Below are positions 53,106 through 53,852 of a stretch of 53,852 bases of DNA, in pieces. The position numbers and the translations under genes are program-made. Within the stretch, counting starts at the first letter, position 1; every line of letters begins with the position of its first letter. The notes below the pieces were generated by a model. That model did no database searches. It saw nothing but the letters and a program-made list of their open reading frames with translations, and was not told the origin of the DNA. This stretch comes from Perkinsus olseni (lineage: Eukaryota; Perkinsozoa; Perkinsida; Perkinsidae). The stretch lies in the NCBI GenBank assembly GCA_013115135.1, contig JABANP010000371.1, forward strand, positions 1 to 53,852, given 5' to 3'.

Positions 53106-53852
53106 GCCTATTCTCTTCCTCCTGCCAGTTTCGCAGTCGCTTCTCCTCCGTGAGGAGTTCTCACCTTTAGTTCACAAGCCAGTTCACCTTTATCGGGTTA
53201 GTGCATCACCGTCTACAAGCCAGCTCTTCTGACACGCCTAGCTTAAAGGCTCTGAAGTGCGCCTGCCTCTAACCTCGACTTCTTCACGTCAAGTGCAGTT
53301 CCAGAACCGATTCTGAGTTTCAGGATTAGTTTATTGAATGGCCCGTGCAGCAGTCGCGGCTCGCCACTGGCGGCTAAGCTAGCTATGCTCCTTTCGCTTT
53401 CCCGTGCGTCCTTGTTGCAGAAGAGCATAAATCGGACGAACTCTTGGTTAGCCTTTAACCCACTCTCAACACTGCCGCTCGCCATTGAGACTTATGACAT
53501 TAAATGCTTAGAAACTTATACACGCAAATGGTAGTTATAGCGTCAGAATACATCGAAGCCAGGGAGACAACTAGTTGTATCGCTAATTCTCGTTGGGCCA
53601 ATGGGATAGTTCCGCGATCAATCGGAAGATCCCTGTTCGACCAGCCCTCGGTGGTACATGGCAATTGCCGAGGATGTAACAAACATGGGAACGCGCTCTG
53701 CGGCCCAGAGAGATCTGTGTCTTCTCAGTTGCATCTGCGGTCGTATCGGGAAAGATGGCACTGAGCGTTCGCGCTAACCTTGAAGGCCCCACTTGATCCA
53801 CATGCAACGGGAGTAGATGATCAAGGCTTTGGTATCGAGGCTTATGACATGA
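53106..53852. other. Window end; family D copy 2
   Basis: No firm exon. The family D block at about 53297-53328 (TTCCAGAACCGATTCTGAG...) matches 4686-4717. Confidence 0.45.

Overview
The window is nuclear DNA of a protist, most likely a perkinsid alveolate (Perkinsus or a close relative). The reasons are mixed. Conserved genes are cut by many very short introns (about 41-60 bp). Several ORFs are preceded by a pyrimidine tract plus AG just before the ATG, as expected for spliced-leader (SL) trans-splicing. One site matches 20 of 22 bases of the dinoflagellate/perkinsid SL. There is a secreted subtilisin of the type known from Perkinsus, next to several single-exon secreted proteins without recognisable families. 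The species assignment is inference; no marker gene is present.

Layout: 0.55-5.1 kb, a minus-strand coiled-coil gene with a tRNA-Lys(CUU) nested antisense in one intron. 5.2-10.4 kb, a divergent plus-strand gene with at least four B-box-type zinc fingers followed by IQ-like helices. 11.5-12.8 kb, a HEAT-repeat gene. 13.4-21.4 kb, partly resolved multi-exon genes on both strands. 22.4-25.5 kb, a divergent pair of secreted proteins (three-repeat mucin-like glycoprotein, subtilisin) sharing a repetitive promoter region. 26.3-38.7 kb, a full-length intron-rich IFT144/WDR19 gene on the minus strand with a Tc1/mariner relic in one intron. 38.7-41.9 kb, gene-free DNA rich in perfect hairpins. 41.9-46.1 kb, two single-exon secreted proteins in otherwise empty DNA. 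47.4-50.4 kb, a folate-biopterin transporter (BT1) family gene. 51.3-53.1 kb, an uncharacterised gene and a decayed tandem copy.

Two functional themes appear: flagellar biology (IFT144; the coiled-coil and HEAT genes may or may not belong) and a secreted repertoire. The conserved genes are intron-dense, while all five secreted/lineage-specific genes are single-exon.

The most unusual signal is in the introns. (A) A 12-base element, consensus RACCTWRGATWC, lies across or just before the 3' splice site of introns in several unrelated genes, always in the sense orientation; in three cases AG is replaced by GG. (B) Several introns are almost wholly a hairpin resembling a tRNA T-arm, and one contains a whole tRNA gene. 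(C) A CCAGC...GCTGG hairpin recurs in three introns. (D) An 11-mer CTTCGCTCCGC recurs seven times, all in introns. Together with many perfect short-loop hairpins in non-coding DNA, this looks like a family of mobile or self-propagating hairpin introns (introners), and is the best candidate for something undescribed. Exon structures were worked out by eye; many junctions are provisional.
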